64,000 bases of DNA from Paenibacillus sonchi (GTDB lineage Bacteria; Bacillota; Bacilli; Paenibacillales; Paenibacillaceae). Of this stretch, positions 52,654 to 61,706 are shown one piece after another. Positions within the stretch are counted from its first letter, which is position 1, and each line of letters begins with the position of its first letter. The notes beneath the pieces were generated by a model. The model saw only the letters and a program-made list of their open reading frames with translations. It was not told the origin of the DNA and made no database searches. A program made the translations under genes and the position numbers. Location of the stretch: NCBI RefSeq assembly GCF_016772475.1, contig NZ_CP068595.1, forward strand, positions 7,068,001-7,132,000, given 5' to 3'.

Positions 52654-53973
52654 CTAGATAAGAGCGTTTCCAATTAAAGTGGCGGTGACTACAGATACGA
52701 CTATGTTGATCATCCCTGGCAGCATGAAGCTGTGATTCAGCACGAACCTGCCGATTCTGGTGGTTCCCGCCGTATCAAAGGAGATGGCTGCAAGGCACTG
52801 GGCGGATACCGGCAAAAAGAAGTTGGCGTTAACAGCCATCCACGCGCCAACGATGATGTACGCCGGCAGATCAAGGCCAATGGCAATCGGGATCATAATT
52901 AATGTCGTAGCGCCTTGACTGGTCGTTAAAGCGGCAACGATAAACATGATTACAGCAAGCATCCAGGGCTGGCTGTTAACAACCGCAGCCACATGCTCTT
53001 GGATAAACTCCGTTTGTCCGCCGATAAAGGTGTTGCTCATCCAGGCCAATCCGAAAGCGCAAACCATGGCCAGCGCCCCGGCCCGGAAGATGGTGCCGTT
53101 AAGAATCGTTTCAATCGCCGGACGGCAGATGATAATAATCAGCGAAGCACAGACCAGCATAATAATTTCGATGGTATGCGCCATGGTTAACACAGTCGTT
53201 ACGCCGTCTACGGTCCAGGATGGGCGCAGATCGGGGAACAGCCCCAGAATGACAATGGACAGAACCGCGAGCAGGAACAGCACTACTGAAGCTTTTGCCC
53301 CCTTCGGCGTCGCCTTTTTCTCCGGTTGCTCTTCCGGTGCGCTCTCAACCAAACCTTCAGCAAGTCTGCGCAGATACTCCGGATCTTCCGCCAGCTCCTT
53401 CCCTTTGCGCAGTGTAAGCAAAGCACTTACAATGACTCCCAGCAGGGTAGCCGGAATGGCGATGGACAAAATCGTACCAAGACCTACACCAAGCGGAGCC
53501 ATCAGTCCAAGCATGGCAGCGGTCGCCGCCGACACCGGCGAACAGGTGATAGCCTGCTGGGATGCAATGATGCTGTTCGATATCGGCCGCTCCGGACGGA
53601 TTCCGCTGTCAATGGCCAGCTTATTGATAATGGGCAGCAGACTGTAAACAACATGCCCTGTTCCCGACAGGAAAGTGAACAACCAGCAAATAACGGGAGC
53701 GACAATGGTGATATTCTTCGGTGATTTGTGCAGCAGTTTTTCCGCGACGTGAACAAGAAAGTTCAACCCGCTCGAAGACTGGAGTGCCGAGGCGGCCAGC
53801 ACAACCCCCAGAATAATGAGCATAACATCGACGGGAGGGGATGCAGGCTGAACATGAAAGATAAATACGAAGATCGCAACGCCGACACCGCCGAGCAAGC
53901 CCATAAATACGTCGCCGACCCGGGCGCCAAAGAAAATGAGCAAAAAGATGATTAAGAGTTCTAACCAAAACAT
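52654..53973 (-). CDS. Dcu-family (C4-dicarboxylate/amino acid) transporter in frl-like operon
   Basis: About 439 residues from ATG 53973 (AAGGGG upstream); a longer frame to 54045 lacks a ribosome site. About ten to twelve helices. GVGVAIFVFIFHVQPASPPVDVMLIIL, SALQSSSGLNFLVHVAEKLL, TFLSGTGHVVYSLLPII and SNSIIASQQAITCSPVSAA match DcuA/DcuB. Dcu proteins carry aspartate, fumarate and succinate. Within frlB/frlD genes this resembles the Salmonella fra locus, whose transporter FraA is, to my knowledge, of this family and imports fructose-aspartate. A cre-like site lies just upstream. Confidence 0.88.
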   Translation of the reverse strand: MFWLELLIIFLLIFFGARVGDVFMGLLGGVGVAIFVFIFHVQPASPPVDVMLIILGVVLAASALQSSSGLNFLVHVAEKLLHKSPKNITIVAPVICWLFTFLSGTGHVVYSLLPIINKLAIDSGIRPERPISNSIIASQQAITCSPVSAATAAMLGLMAPLGVGLGTILSIAIPATLLGVIVSALLTLRKGKELAEDPEYLRRLAEGLVESAPEEQPEKKATPKGAKASVVLFLLAVLSIVILGLFPDLRPSWTVDGVTTVLTMAHTIEIIMLVCASLIIIICRPAIETILNGTIFRAGALAMVCAFGLAWMSNTFIGGQTEFIQEHVAAVVNSQPWMLAVIMFIVAALTTSQGATTLIMIPIAIGLDLPAYIIVGAWMAVNANFFLPVSAQCLAAISFDTAGTTRIGRFVLNHSFMLPGMINIVVSVVTATLIGNALI

Positions 53974-53999
53974 AAAAAAGTCCCCTTTTTTGTTTGTAC

Positions 54000-54013
54000 T
54001 GAACACGCTTACA
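54000..54013 (+). promoter_or_regulatory. Candidate CcpA (cre) site before the Dcu-type gene
   Basis: TGAACACGCTTACA matches the cre core with one difference in the first half (C for A). It lies between the kinase stop and the transporter start, so it could allow internal catabolite control. Confidence 0.4.
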
Positions 54014-54051
54014 AATTGAAGGTAAAAGGAGGGGAGCCTCCCCATTGGCTG

Positions 54052-54918
54052 TTATACCAATGGGGTGCCGAAGCCGAATGCACCGTTGACCCGGCATATC
54101 TCCGCTGCAAACTCCGCTCCCTTGCTCATGCTGCTCTTGATCTTGCCAAGCATTTCGCTCTCCTGGCCAAATTCGATCCTGCCGTCCGAATTCCGGATCA
54201 GCTCCACGAGAAATGCAGTGATATAAGAATCTCCCGCTCCCATCGTATCCACCGCTTCGGTCGAAACTGCCGGATGGTAGATCCATTGATCGCCGAAAAG
54301 GGCATACGACCCGTTCTCCCCTACTGTTCCGACCACAATTTTAGATCCGAACCGCTGCGCCTTCCGCATTTCCCTCTCCCGTTCTTCTGCAGTCAAATGG
54401 CTGCATGATAGAAAGGAAATGTCCACATTCGGGCATACCTGCTCCAGATAGCCGTCATTCCAGCGGACCGAAAAGTCATACGAAATAGGGACGCCGCTCT
54501 CACGAAGTACGGTCAGGTCCTGTTCTATATAGCTGTTCAAGCTGGTGTGGATCACAGCAAATTGTTTGATGTAGTCCAGATCGCTTTTGGTGAATTGCCA
54601 TGCATGTTCCTTGGCGATTCCGCCCTTGTTCGATCCCAGGAATACGCGGTCGCCGTCTTCCAGGGTGACACGCGCATAGCCGTTCCCCCCTTCATACTCG
54701 CGGCAGCAGCTGCGGTCAATCTTCAGCTCGTCAATCACCTGCCGGATATACCCGGCGACTTCATCGCTGCCGAATTTGCCCAGATACGCAGACTCCATGC
54801 CGCACATGGTAGCGTATACACTGAAGTTCAAGGCATTTCCACCAGGGTACATAATGCCCTGGTGGACGTACTTATCCACTACATTGTCGCCAATTCCGAT
54901 TACCTTATACTGTTTCAT
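54052..54918 (-). CDS. frlD: PfkB-family kinase, FrlD/FraD-like (locus 2)
   Basis: 288 residues. IGDNVVDKYVHQGIMYPGGNALNFSVY-type start (key residues D8, PGGNALN) and VDTMGAGDSYITAFL with catalytic Asp near the end; clearly paralogous to the locus 1 kinase. It should phosphorylate a fructosyl-amino acid at O6. It lies 39 bases after the deglycase gene. AGGGGA precedes the ATG. Confidence 0.86.
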   Translation of the reverse strand: MKQYKVIGIGDNVVDKYVHQGIMYPGGNALNFSVYATMCGMESAYLGKFGSDEVAGYIRQVIDELKIDRSCCREYEGGNGYARVTLEDGDRVFLGSNKGGIAKEHAWQFTKSDLDYIKQFAVIHTSLNSYIEQDLTVLRESGVPISYDFSVRWNDGYLEQVCPNVDISFLSCSHLTAEEREREMRKAQRFGSKIVVGTVGENGSYALFGDQWIYHPAVSTEAVDTMGAGDSYITAFLVELIRNSDGRIEFGQESEMLGKIKSSMSKGAEFAAEICRVNGAFGFGTPLV

Positions 54919-54957
54919 AAGAATATCCCCTCTGAAGACTGCTGAAATAAGCAGAGA

Positions 54958-55932
54958 TTAATATTCAACCTTCCACATGTATCTGCGGGTGGTAAGCGGA
55001 TGTTCTCTTTCCACAGCCAAAGCTTGATTGTAAACAGGATACACGTTGTTAAACAAGGAGTGATTGAAGTAGTCGACGACCGAGCTGTCGATGGTAGACA
55101 AACCGAGATCCTTCGCGTCCAGCACTTCCACCCGCTTGGCGTACCGGTTAAGGAAGCTCAGCGCTCTCTCGTCAAGCGCCCGGGTACTGCCTTCCGATAC
55201 CTGAATGACGAACGGAATTTCGGCGTCCGTAATTTCAAACGGTCCATGGAAGTATTCTCCGGAATGGATGCTCGCAGAGTTGATCCACTGCATTTCCATA
55301 AAGATACAGATGCTTTCCATGTAAGCTGCGCCATAACCCGCTCCGCTGGCCATGGTATAGATCACGGAATCGTCTTTGTGGTTCCGGGCAAATGTCAGGG
55401 CGCGGTTCGCCACATGCTTGCAGGCCTGCTTCACAATCCGGTCAATTCTCGATACACCGTCCAGGAATTTGTCGTAATTCCCGTACCCTTCCGTCTGTTT
55501 CAGAATTTCCACCGCAGTCATCAGCGCTTGAATCGTCTTCTCTCCGGCGATATCTTTATTTTCCCCAAAGGTATACTTGACCACGTAATCCGCATATTCC
55601 GTGATAGGAGAATCTTCAATCCAGGTAAGCGCAATAACCGGTACCCCTGCTTTTTTGCCCAGTTCTGCGGCTTTTACTGTTTCCGGCGTATTGCCTTTGT
55701 GGGAAGCTACAACCAGCACCGAATTTTCTCCGAACGCATTAGGCGTGTTGTGCACGAACTCATTGCTGTTGTAGAGGCCTACTTTAATATCCTTGGCTTC
55801 TTTTTCAAGAAACGTCTTGGCCGGATAAAATGCTCCGTAAGAACCTCCGCAAGCTGCATAGTAGACCTGCTTGATGCCGCCAGCCTCTTTTTTATCCGCT
55901 GTAATTTGCTCGATAATTTGTTTCATATCCAT
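54958..55932 (-). CDS. frlB: SIS-domain fructose-amino acid 6-phosphate deglycase (FrlB/FraB-like, locus 2)
   Basis: 324 residues, two SIS domains. IKQVYYAACGGSYGAFYPAK, VLVVASHKGNTPETVKAA, MEMQWINSASIHSGEYFHGPFE and a C-terminal RRYMWKVEY parallel the locus 1 enzyme. It would cleave the phosphorylated Amadori product to glucose 6-phosphate and an amino acid. First gene of the second operon, divergent from a GntR gene. Confidence 0.88.
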   Translation of the reverse strand: MDMKQIIEQITADKKEAGGIKQVYYAACGGSYGAFYPAKTFLEKEAKDIKVGLYNSNEFVHNTPNAFGENSVLVVASHKGNTPETVKAAELGKKAGVPVIALTWIEDSPITEYADYVVKYTFGENKDIAGEKTIQALMTAVEILKQTEGYGNYDKFLDGVSRIDRIVKQACKHVANRALTFARNHKDDSVIYTMASGAGYGAAYMESICIFMEMQWINSASIHSGEYFHGPFEITDAEIPFVIQVSEGSTRALDERALSFLNRYAKRVEVLDAKDLGLSTIDSSVVDYFNHSLFNNVYPVYNQALAVEREHPLTTRRYMWKVEY

Positions 55933-56301
55933 TCTGTCTCTCCCCTTGTATGATACATTTATTGGAATTCCATTCCGCGCCGGCTTTTGTATGGGAATGT
56001 CTTAAACAGAGATTAACACATTATAATACATGAATCAAGAGAAGGCTTTCATTTTTTAAAAATTTCTTGTTCAAGCCCTATTCCGGAACAGTTGCGACAA
56101 TATTTGGAAGGTAAAGGGATGTAAACTGTTAACAAATAGTACATATTGTTATACTATAGAGATATGTATGTAGTACATTTCAATACATTTCACTTGGCGG
56201 ATGTCAGATGTCAGACGATCCTGATCCCCAGTTAGGCCTTACCATATCCGGCCATAGTGCAAATTTTATAACCGATTTTCGAACCTGGAGGTATAAAACG
56301 A
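55933..56301. other. Divergent regulatory region of the second frl-like locus
   Basis: No gene seen. AT-rich. It holds a TATAAT on the minus strand near 56021 facing frlB, and a TTAACA-17-TACTAT promoter-like pair on the plus strand near 56128-56156 facing gntR. Short dyads of ATAGTA/TACTAT and GTACAT type near 56138-56178 are possible GntR sites. The TATAACGTTATA operator of locus 1 is absent, so the two loci probably have separate control. Confidence 0.4.
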
Positions 56302-57012
56302 ATGCTAGACCACTCCGAATCATCGCCGCTGTACAAGCAGCTGCAAGAAAAGATCTTAGACTCCATCCATGACGGTACACTGAAGCCGGGGGATAAACTC
56401 CCTACAGAGCTGGAATTAAGCGAAACGAATCAGGTAAGCCGCGTAACGGTCCGGGCTGCCCTGGATGCACTTACCTCTGAAGGCTACCTGGTGCGGATTC
56501 CGGGTAAAGGCACATTCATAACGAAAGACAAAATTCAAAAAAATGTTGCCGAGACGATCGGGTTCAGCGATACATGCAGGCTGCAGAACAAAACGCCCGG
56601 CGCCAAAGTCATCAAATGCGTCATTGAAGAAGCCACCGCAGCGGATCAGGAGCATCTGGGGCTGAACCCCGGAGACAAAGTGATTAATATTGAACGTATC
56701 CGCTATGCCGACAACGTCCCTATCTCGGTGGAGTATTCGCGTTTTCCCTCTTCCTATTCTTTTTTGCTGCAGGAGGATTTGAACGACAAGTCGCTGTATG
56801 AAATTTTGCGGAGCAAGTACAAGGTTACCTTCGGGCATTCCAGAAAATATATTGTCATGGAATATGCCTCCTTTGATGTGGCCGCCTATTTGAATATAGA
56901 GGAAGGTTATCCGCTGCTCAGCATCCGAAGCACGGTGTCCAGTCCGGACGGACAAAAAATCCACCGCTCCAAGCAGCTCATATTAGGGGATAAGTTCGAG
57001 TTGATTGTGTAA
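56302..57012 (+). CDS. frlR: GntR/UTRA-family regulator of the second frl-like operon
   Basis: 236 residues. Winged helix (SSPLYKQLQEKILDSIHDG, LKPGDKLPTELELSETNQVSRVTVRAALDALTSEGYL with GKGTFI) and UTRA effector domain (KVINIERIRYADNVPISVEYSRFPS; RSKQLILGDKFELIV). Parallel to the locus 1 regulator and about equally long. Divergent from frlB; probably represses it and responds to an Amadori compound. GGAGG precedes the ATG. Confidence 0.9.
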   Translation: MLDHSESSPLYKQLQEKILDSIHDGTLKPGDKLPTELELSETNQVSRVTVRAALDALTSEGYLVRIPGKGTFITKDKIQKNVAETIGFSDTCRLQNKTPGAKVIKCVIEEATAADQEHLGLNPGDKVINIERIRYADNVPISVEYSRFPSSYSFLLQEDLNDKSLYEILRSKYKVTFGHSRKYIVMEYASFDVAAYLNIEEGYPLLSIRSTVSSPDGQKIHRSKQLILGDKFELIV

Positions 57013-57025
57013 TCCTGCATAACAA

Positions 57026-57108
57026 GCTGAAACGGGTACCGTCCTTATTAGGAGCCTATGCTTCCTAAGCAGCGATACAGAGTATCGCTTTCAGGTACCC
57101 GTTTCAGC
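57026..57108. other. 83-base three-way-junction (cloverleaf-like) structure
   Basis: Outer 15-bp perfect stem GCTGAAACGGGTACC (57026-57040) with GGTACCCGTTTCAGC (57094-57108). Inside are a 7-8 bp hairpin (TTAGGAGC with GCTTCCTAA, 57048-57068) and a perfect 8-bp hairpin AGCGATAC-AGA-GTATCGCT (57071-57089). No T-run follows, so it is not a standard terminator. It lies 13 bases past the gntR stop; it could be a transcript-end structure, a small RNA or a short mobile palindrome. Confidence 0.7.
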
Positions 57109-57242
57109 GGGAAATAGAAGGATAGTTTATAGCGTGAAGCATAGAAATTCTTATCTTTGCACAAAATCACCCTTTCCAGGATCTCCACACTTTTTTTACA
57201 TTGCATCATTTCCTAAGCAACAAAGAAAGTCTGCCGCCACCG

Positions 57243-57286
57243 CAAAAATAAACGCCCTTCCAATCAATGGTTAGGCGTTTATTATT
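57243..57286 (-). terminator. Terminator of the LCP-family gene
   Basis: AATAAACGCC and GGCGTTTATT form a 10-bp stem with a 17-base loop, and the minus strand continues TTTTTG. It lies 58 bases past the LCP stop codon. The rest of this intergenic stretch holds nothing recognised. Confidence 0.78.
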
Positions 57287-57343
57287 GTGATGTATTGTAA
57301 CCGTATAGTATAGATGAACGGACCCTATGTAAGTTAACCCTGC

Positions 57344-58423
57344 CTACTCGGCAATTCCAAAATCATGGAGCAATTTCCGGGTATCCAATGCGGGCAGGGC
57401 CAGCGGTTCGCGCAGCTTCGGCAGCTTGACCAGCAAATCCTCCTTGTTCGCATAGACATAAGGACTCTTCCAGCCCGATTCCAGGGTAATCAGCTCACTT
57501 GCCGCAGGCTTCATCGACGGATAATTCAGAATCCAGTCCCGCAGCTGATCCTTGCCGATATCCGTGCGGATATTGTCACCCAGAATATCGATGATATTCC
57601 CCCACCTGGCGATTCCGCTTACCGAATCCAGCTTATCCAGGATGAGGTTCAACACCTCCTGCTGCCGTTCGTTGCGCGAGATATCGGAGGACTCGGCGGT
57701 CCCGCGGTTGGATTTACGGTAGCGGACGAAATCCAGCACTTTCTTGCCGTTTAAGTGCTGCCGCCCTTTTGTCAAGTTAATGTTCGTGCCGTCCGCATTA
57801 TCCACATACCGCATATCCATCGGCACATCGATATCCAGCCCGCCAAGCTCATCCACAATACTGCTGAACGCCTCGAAGTTGACCAGAATCATGTGATCGA
57901 TATCCATCTGCAGAATATCGCCGTAGAACTCTCTGGTCTTGCTTAAATCCTCACCCTTGTTATGCGCGTAATAATAAGCGTAGTAGTAATTAGCTTTATG
58001 TGTCCCCATCTCACTGCTTGCGATCTTCATATCCCGGGGGATGGACAGGATGGACAGCTTCCTGCTCACAGGCTCATAGACCACCGGCATCAGCACATCC
58101 GTGTTCAGCGTTCCACCGCTGCCGCTTCTGTTGTCGACTCCGGCGAGCAGGAAGGTCAGCGGTTTGCTCTCCTCTTCTGCATCCACAGCCGCAGCGGCTG
58201 CAGAAGCTGTAGGTACGGGTGACGCCGGTCCGGCTGTCTCACCCGGGGCAGAGCCTGCCGCCGAAATCCGGTCAAGCGCCCGTTCCGCCTTGTAATAGAG
58301 CGTTCCGGCATAGACTGCGCCGGCGATCAGGCAAGTGCCGAGCACGGCCGACAGGGTGAGCAGTGTTTTTCGGGTACGGACTTTTCCGCGTTGGGCTTTC
58401 CTTCTCTTGCTTCGTTCCTCCAT
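57344..58423 (-). CDS. LytR-CpsA-Psr (LCP) family cell-wall glycopolymer ligase
   Basis: 359 residues. Basic cytoplasmic N-terminus, one membrane helix (TLLTLSAVLGTCLIAGAVYAG), a Ala/Pro/Thr linker, then the extracellular LCP domain with TFLLAGVDNR, NTDVLMPVVYEP, LSILSIPRDMKI and LNGKKVLDFVRYRKSNRG. The conserved Arg and Asp residues for pyrophosphate-lipid binding are present. Such enzymes attach teichoic-acid-like polymers to peptidoglycan. Apparently monocistronic. Confidence 0.93.
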   Translation of the reverse strand: MEERSKRRKAQRGKVRTRKTLLTLSAVLGTCLIAGAVYAGTLYYKAERALDRISAAGSAPGETAGPASPVPTASAAAAAVDAEEESKPLTFLLAGVDNRSGSGGTLNTDVLMPVVYEPVSRKLSILSIPRDMKIASSEMGTHKANYYYAYYYAHNKGEDLSKTREFYGDILQMDIDHMILVNFEAFSSIVDELGGLDIDVPMDMRYVDNADGTNINLTKGRQHLNGKKVLDFVRYRKSNRGTAESSDISRNERQQEVLNLILDKLDSVSGIARWGNIIDILGDNIRTDIGKDQLRDWILNYPSMKPAASELITLESGWKSPYVYANKEDLLVKLPKLREPLALPALDTRKLLHDFGIAE

Positions 58424-58626
58424 TCCTTTCCTCCTGCTTCATCTCATGAATGTTATAAGTTGTAAATGATTATAACATAGGCTTATCTTGATGCTCAAAA
58501 GTGGAGGAAACCGCAGCTGGTCATTCAAATGAATCAGCAGAGCCTGAGGCTAGAGATGTTTCCGGCATCCGCCAGACTGCAAAAGGTGTATAATAAGTAG
58601 AACTTCTAGAAAAAGGATGTCCTGAC

Positions 58627-59595
58627 ATGCTTCTTGCTGTGAACCGTACACTCAACCGGATGATGCCGCTGATCACTCCATTAAGCGTCTTGACCGGCGT
58701 GCTCTGCGGAAGTGCACTGTCCTCTTATACCTATCTGTCTCCCTGGCTGTTTGCGTTTATGACGTTTGCCGGAAGCATCAGCCTGGGATTTAAGGATTTT
58801 GTGAATGTACTCAAAAAGCCGTTGCCCCTGTTTGCCTGTCTGTTCATTCTGCACATTGCCATGCCGCTGGTTGCCTTAGGTATCGGGAATGTGCTGTATC
58901 ACGCGGATGAATTCACGATTACGGGCCTTGTGCTGGCCGCAGTCATTCCAACGGGGGTAAGCAGCTTCATCTGGGTCAGCATTTACAAAGGCAATACCGC
59001 CCTCACCTTGTCCATCATTCTGATCGACACGCTGCTGGCTCCCTTTGTCGTCCCGGGCGTATTATCGCTGCTGATCGGAACCAGTGTGGAGCTGGACACG
59101 GGCGCCATGATGAGCAGTCTGTTCTGGATGATTGTCGTCCCTTCCCTGCTCGGCATGGTGCTTAACGAATGGACCAAAGGTGCGGTTGCTCCCGTCTGGA
59201 GTCCCAGACTGAACCCGTTCTCCAAGCTTTTCATGGCTGCAGTGATTATGATCAACGGCTCTGTCATTTCCCCGTATTTAGCTGGCATCAGCCTGCATCT
59301 GGTTGGCCTGGCCTTTGTCATTGTGCTCTTGGCTTCCACAGGCTATGCCCTGTGCTTCCTCACGGCGAGGGTATTACGCTGGAATGAAGCGGATGAAGTC
59401 GCCCTTATCTTCAATGGAGGCATGCGCAATATCAGCGCCGGCGCTGTCCTGGCGGTATCCTATTTCCCCGCTCCGGTGGCCGTTCCCGTCGTACTTGGCA
59501 TGGTGTTCCAGCAGCTGCTGGCTTCACTTGCAGGCTTTCTGCTCAGCCACCGCGCCAAGGTCAGACACACTGCGGAGCAGACTACGGCGGCGTGA
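58627..59595 (+). CDS. Bile acid:sodium symporter-family transporter (YocS/PanS-like)
   Basis: 322 residues, about ten helices in the BASS fold. FAFMTFAGSISLGFKDF, AAVIPTGVSSFIWVSIYKGN and ALIFNGGMRNISAGAVLA are the typical sodium-site and crossing-helix motifs. Family members carry organic anions such as bile acids, pantoate and keto acids; the substrate is unknown. AAAGGATG lies before the ATG. A repeat element follows the stop codon. Confidence 0.88.
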   Translation: MLLAVNRTLNRMMPLITPLSVLTGVLCGSALSSYTYLSPWLFAFMTFAGSISLGFKDFVNVLKKPLPLFACLFILHIAMPLVALGIGNVLYHADEFTITGLVLAAVIPTGVSSFIWVSIYKGNTALTLSIILIDTLLAPFVVPGVLSLLIGTSVELDTGAMMSSLFWMIVVPSLLGMVLNEWTKGAVAPVWSPRLNPFSKLFMAAVIMINGSVISPYLAGISLHLVGLAFVIVLLASTGYALCFLTARVLRWNEADEVALIFNGGMRNISAGAVLAVSYFPAPVAVPVVLGMVFQQLLASLAGFLLSHRAKVRHTAEQTTAA

Positions 59596-59636
59596 GTTTG
59601 GCTACTGATCAGCCGCACACCGACCAACATCAGTAG

Positions 59637-59822
59637 CAAGTGGAAAAAGGGAACTTATTTCTCCTCGAAACTCAACAATTGAGAGATTTAAGTGGAAAAA
59701 GGGAACTTAATTGGGCAATATTACCCCATCAGGAGCAAAGTGAGCTGAATTAGTTATCCTTTTTCCACTTAGCCTGCGGGGCGCATGGTGCTCAAGCGAA
59801 TTAGTGATCCTTTTTCCACCTA
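59637..59822. repeat. Four-arm dispersed intergenic repeat, copy E
   Basis: 186 bp and the best-conserved copy. Forward arms 59637-59660 and 59689-59712 (both AAGTGGAAAAAGGGAACTTA); inverted arms 59748-59771 (TTATCCTTTTTCCACTTA) and 59799-59821 (TGATCCTTTTTCCACCT). It lies 41 bases past the symporter stop codon. The rest of the gap to 60019 shows no gene. Confidence 0.88.
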
Positions 59823-60019
59823 ACCATCTATCGAAGCCCTAGCAGACACTGATCAGCGGCTTCCATTTCCCGCCAATCATCTGCAACGTGACAAGCACTC
59901 CTTTTAACCCCGCTCTGTAACCTCCATATCAATATCTCCTTTAATCTACCTTAGCAACTGCCGGTTCCGCCCATAGTATTTCTTTCAGCTCAGCGGATCA
60001 TTTGGAGATAGCCCGCAAT

Positions 60020-60049
60020 GTATACAATTGGGAATGGCGGCAAATAGTA
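60020..60049 (+). promoter_or_regulatory. Sigma-G-like promoter of the second germination operon
   Basis: GTATA (60020-60024), 18-base spacer, AATAGTA (60043-60049), close to the forespore consensus GNATR / CATNNTA. It lies 22 bases before the gerAA start. Forespore expression is expected for ger operons; the match is partial. Confidence 0.4.
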
Positions 60050-60071
60050 TACACAGGAGAGGGGGCTAATC

Positions 60072-61693
60072 ATGCTAAAACACTGGATCAAAAATGTGTT
60101 GAAACCAGCGAAAGGTTCCAATCAGGATGCGGAAAAATCCAAACATCAGGCCTTGAACGAACCTATAAATGCATCCTTAGCCAGTACCCTGCGCACGCTT
60201 AAAAAGAAACTGGGCCAAAGCCCTGACTTTACCATCCGGGACTTTTCCGATCATTCTGAACATGCCGGGCTTCTTGCCGTTTGTTATATTGATGGGCTGG
60301 TTGACTCAGGTCTGTTATCCGATCTTATTGAAAGCTTAGTTAAAGAAATAGCCCCTGCCCCCTCGAACCGGTTAGAAGAACATCTTGTTGCTTCTTTGAT
60401 AAAACAAACACTGCCTCTAGGAAATATTGAAATGATTGATTCGCAAAATCAGATCTATCAAGCTGTCCTTGCAGGCAAAGCCGTCATTGTAATAGATGGT
60501 TTGCAATCTGCCCTGACCGTCTCCATTGCCGGCGGGGTCAGACGGGCCGTGGAGGAACCCACTTCGCAAGGTGTGGTCCGGGGGCCGAAAGAGGGTTTTA
60601 CAGAGGATGTCGCAACCAATCTTACTCTGATCAGAAGGAAGCTGCGGACACCTGATCTTAAGTTCGACAGCCATATCATCGGACAATACTCACAAACCGT
60701 TGTCATCGTAACCTACATAGAAGGAATTGCCGATTCCGGTGTGGTTCAGGAGATCACTAAGCGGCTTCAGGCCATTGATACAGACAGTATCCTTGAAAGC
60801 GGCTATATCGAAGAATTCATCCAGGATGCGCCGCTTACCCCCTTCCTACCATGTTAAATTCAGAACGCCCGGACACCGTCGCCGGCAGCCTTCTGGATGG
60901 ACAAGTAGCCGTATTGGTGGATGGGACCCCTTTCGCCTTAATCGCCCCGGTAACTTTTTATAATTTTTTCCAGACCGCCGAGGACTATTACCAGCGCTAC
61001 GATATTTCATCTTTTTTGCGTGTGATCCGTCTGATATCGTTCCTGGTATCCTTGCTGCTTCCTTCCTTGTTCATTGCCTTGACAACGTTCCATCAGGAAA
61101 TGATTCCCACCATCCTGTTAGTCACTCTGGCTGCCCAACGGGAAGGGGTTCCTTTTCCGGCTCTGCTCGAAGCCTTGCTGATGGAATTAACCTTTGAGGT
61201 GATTCGTGAAGCAGGGGTCCGGATGCCCCGTGCGATTGGTCCAGCCATATCCATCGTAGGAGCCCTGGTTATTGGCCAAGCAGCGGTGGAAGCAGGCCTG
61301 GTCTCGGGTGCAATGGTAATCGTTGTCTCCTTTACGGCTATATCCAACTTTGTCATTCCATATTTCAGTATGGCCACTGCCGTACGCTTATTGCGTTTTG
61401 TTCTCATGCTGCTGGCGGGAACCCTCGGTTTATTCGGAATTATGGCAGGGATTGTTCCTATTCTGGCTCATCTGCTCTCTCTAAAATCGTTCGGCGTTGA
61501 CTATCTAATGCCATACAGCCCAATGTATAAGTCCAACATGAAAGACCTGCTTATCCGGGTACCTTGGTGGGCAATGAAAACAAGACCCAATATAAAATCC
61601 GGATCTAACAAAAGAAGACAGGCTCCTCAACAATATCCTACCGGTTCGAATAACATTATCCACCGCGCAGGCAAGCCTGATCCCAAAGCTTAA
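60072..61693 (+). pseudogene. GerAA-type spore germination receptor subunit (locus 2), frame broken at ACCCCCTTCC
   Basis: From ATG 60072 (GAGAGGGGG upstream) the N-terminal domain reads through VIVIDGLQSALTVSIAGG, VVRGPKEGFTEDVATNLTLIRRKLRT and IEEFIQDAPLTPF, then hits a stop near 60855. One added C at 60837-60846 continues into LNSERPDTVAGSLLDGQVAV and the membrane part (LVSLLLPSLFIALTTFHQEM, AQREGVPFPALLEALLMEL, MPRAIGPAISIVGALVIGQA) to 61693, giving about 540 residues. It is paralogous to the locus 1 GerAA and is the receptor core subunit. Confidence 0.86.
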
Positions 61694-61706
61694 AGGAGAG
61701 ATCTAT

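Noticed and set aside
57026..57108. tRNA or T-box riboswitch from the cloverleaf shape
   Set aside because: No T-loop, anticodon-like or CCA features, no T-box motif, and it lies after rather than before a gene.
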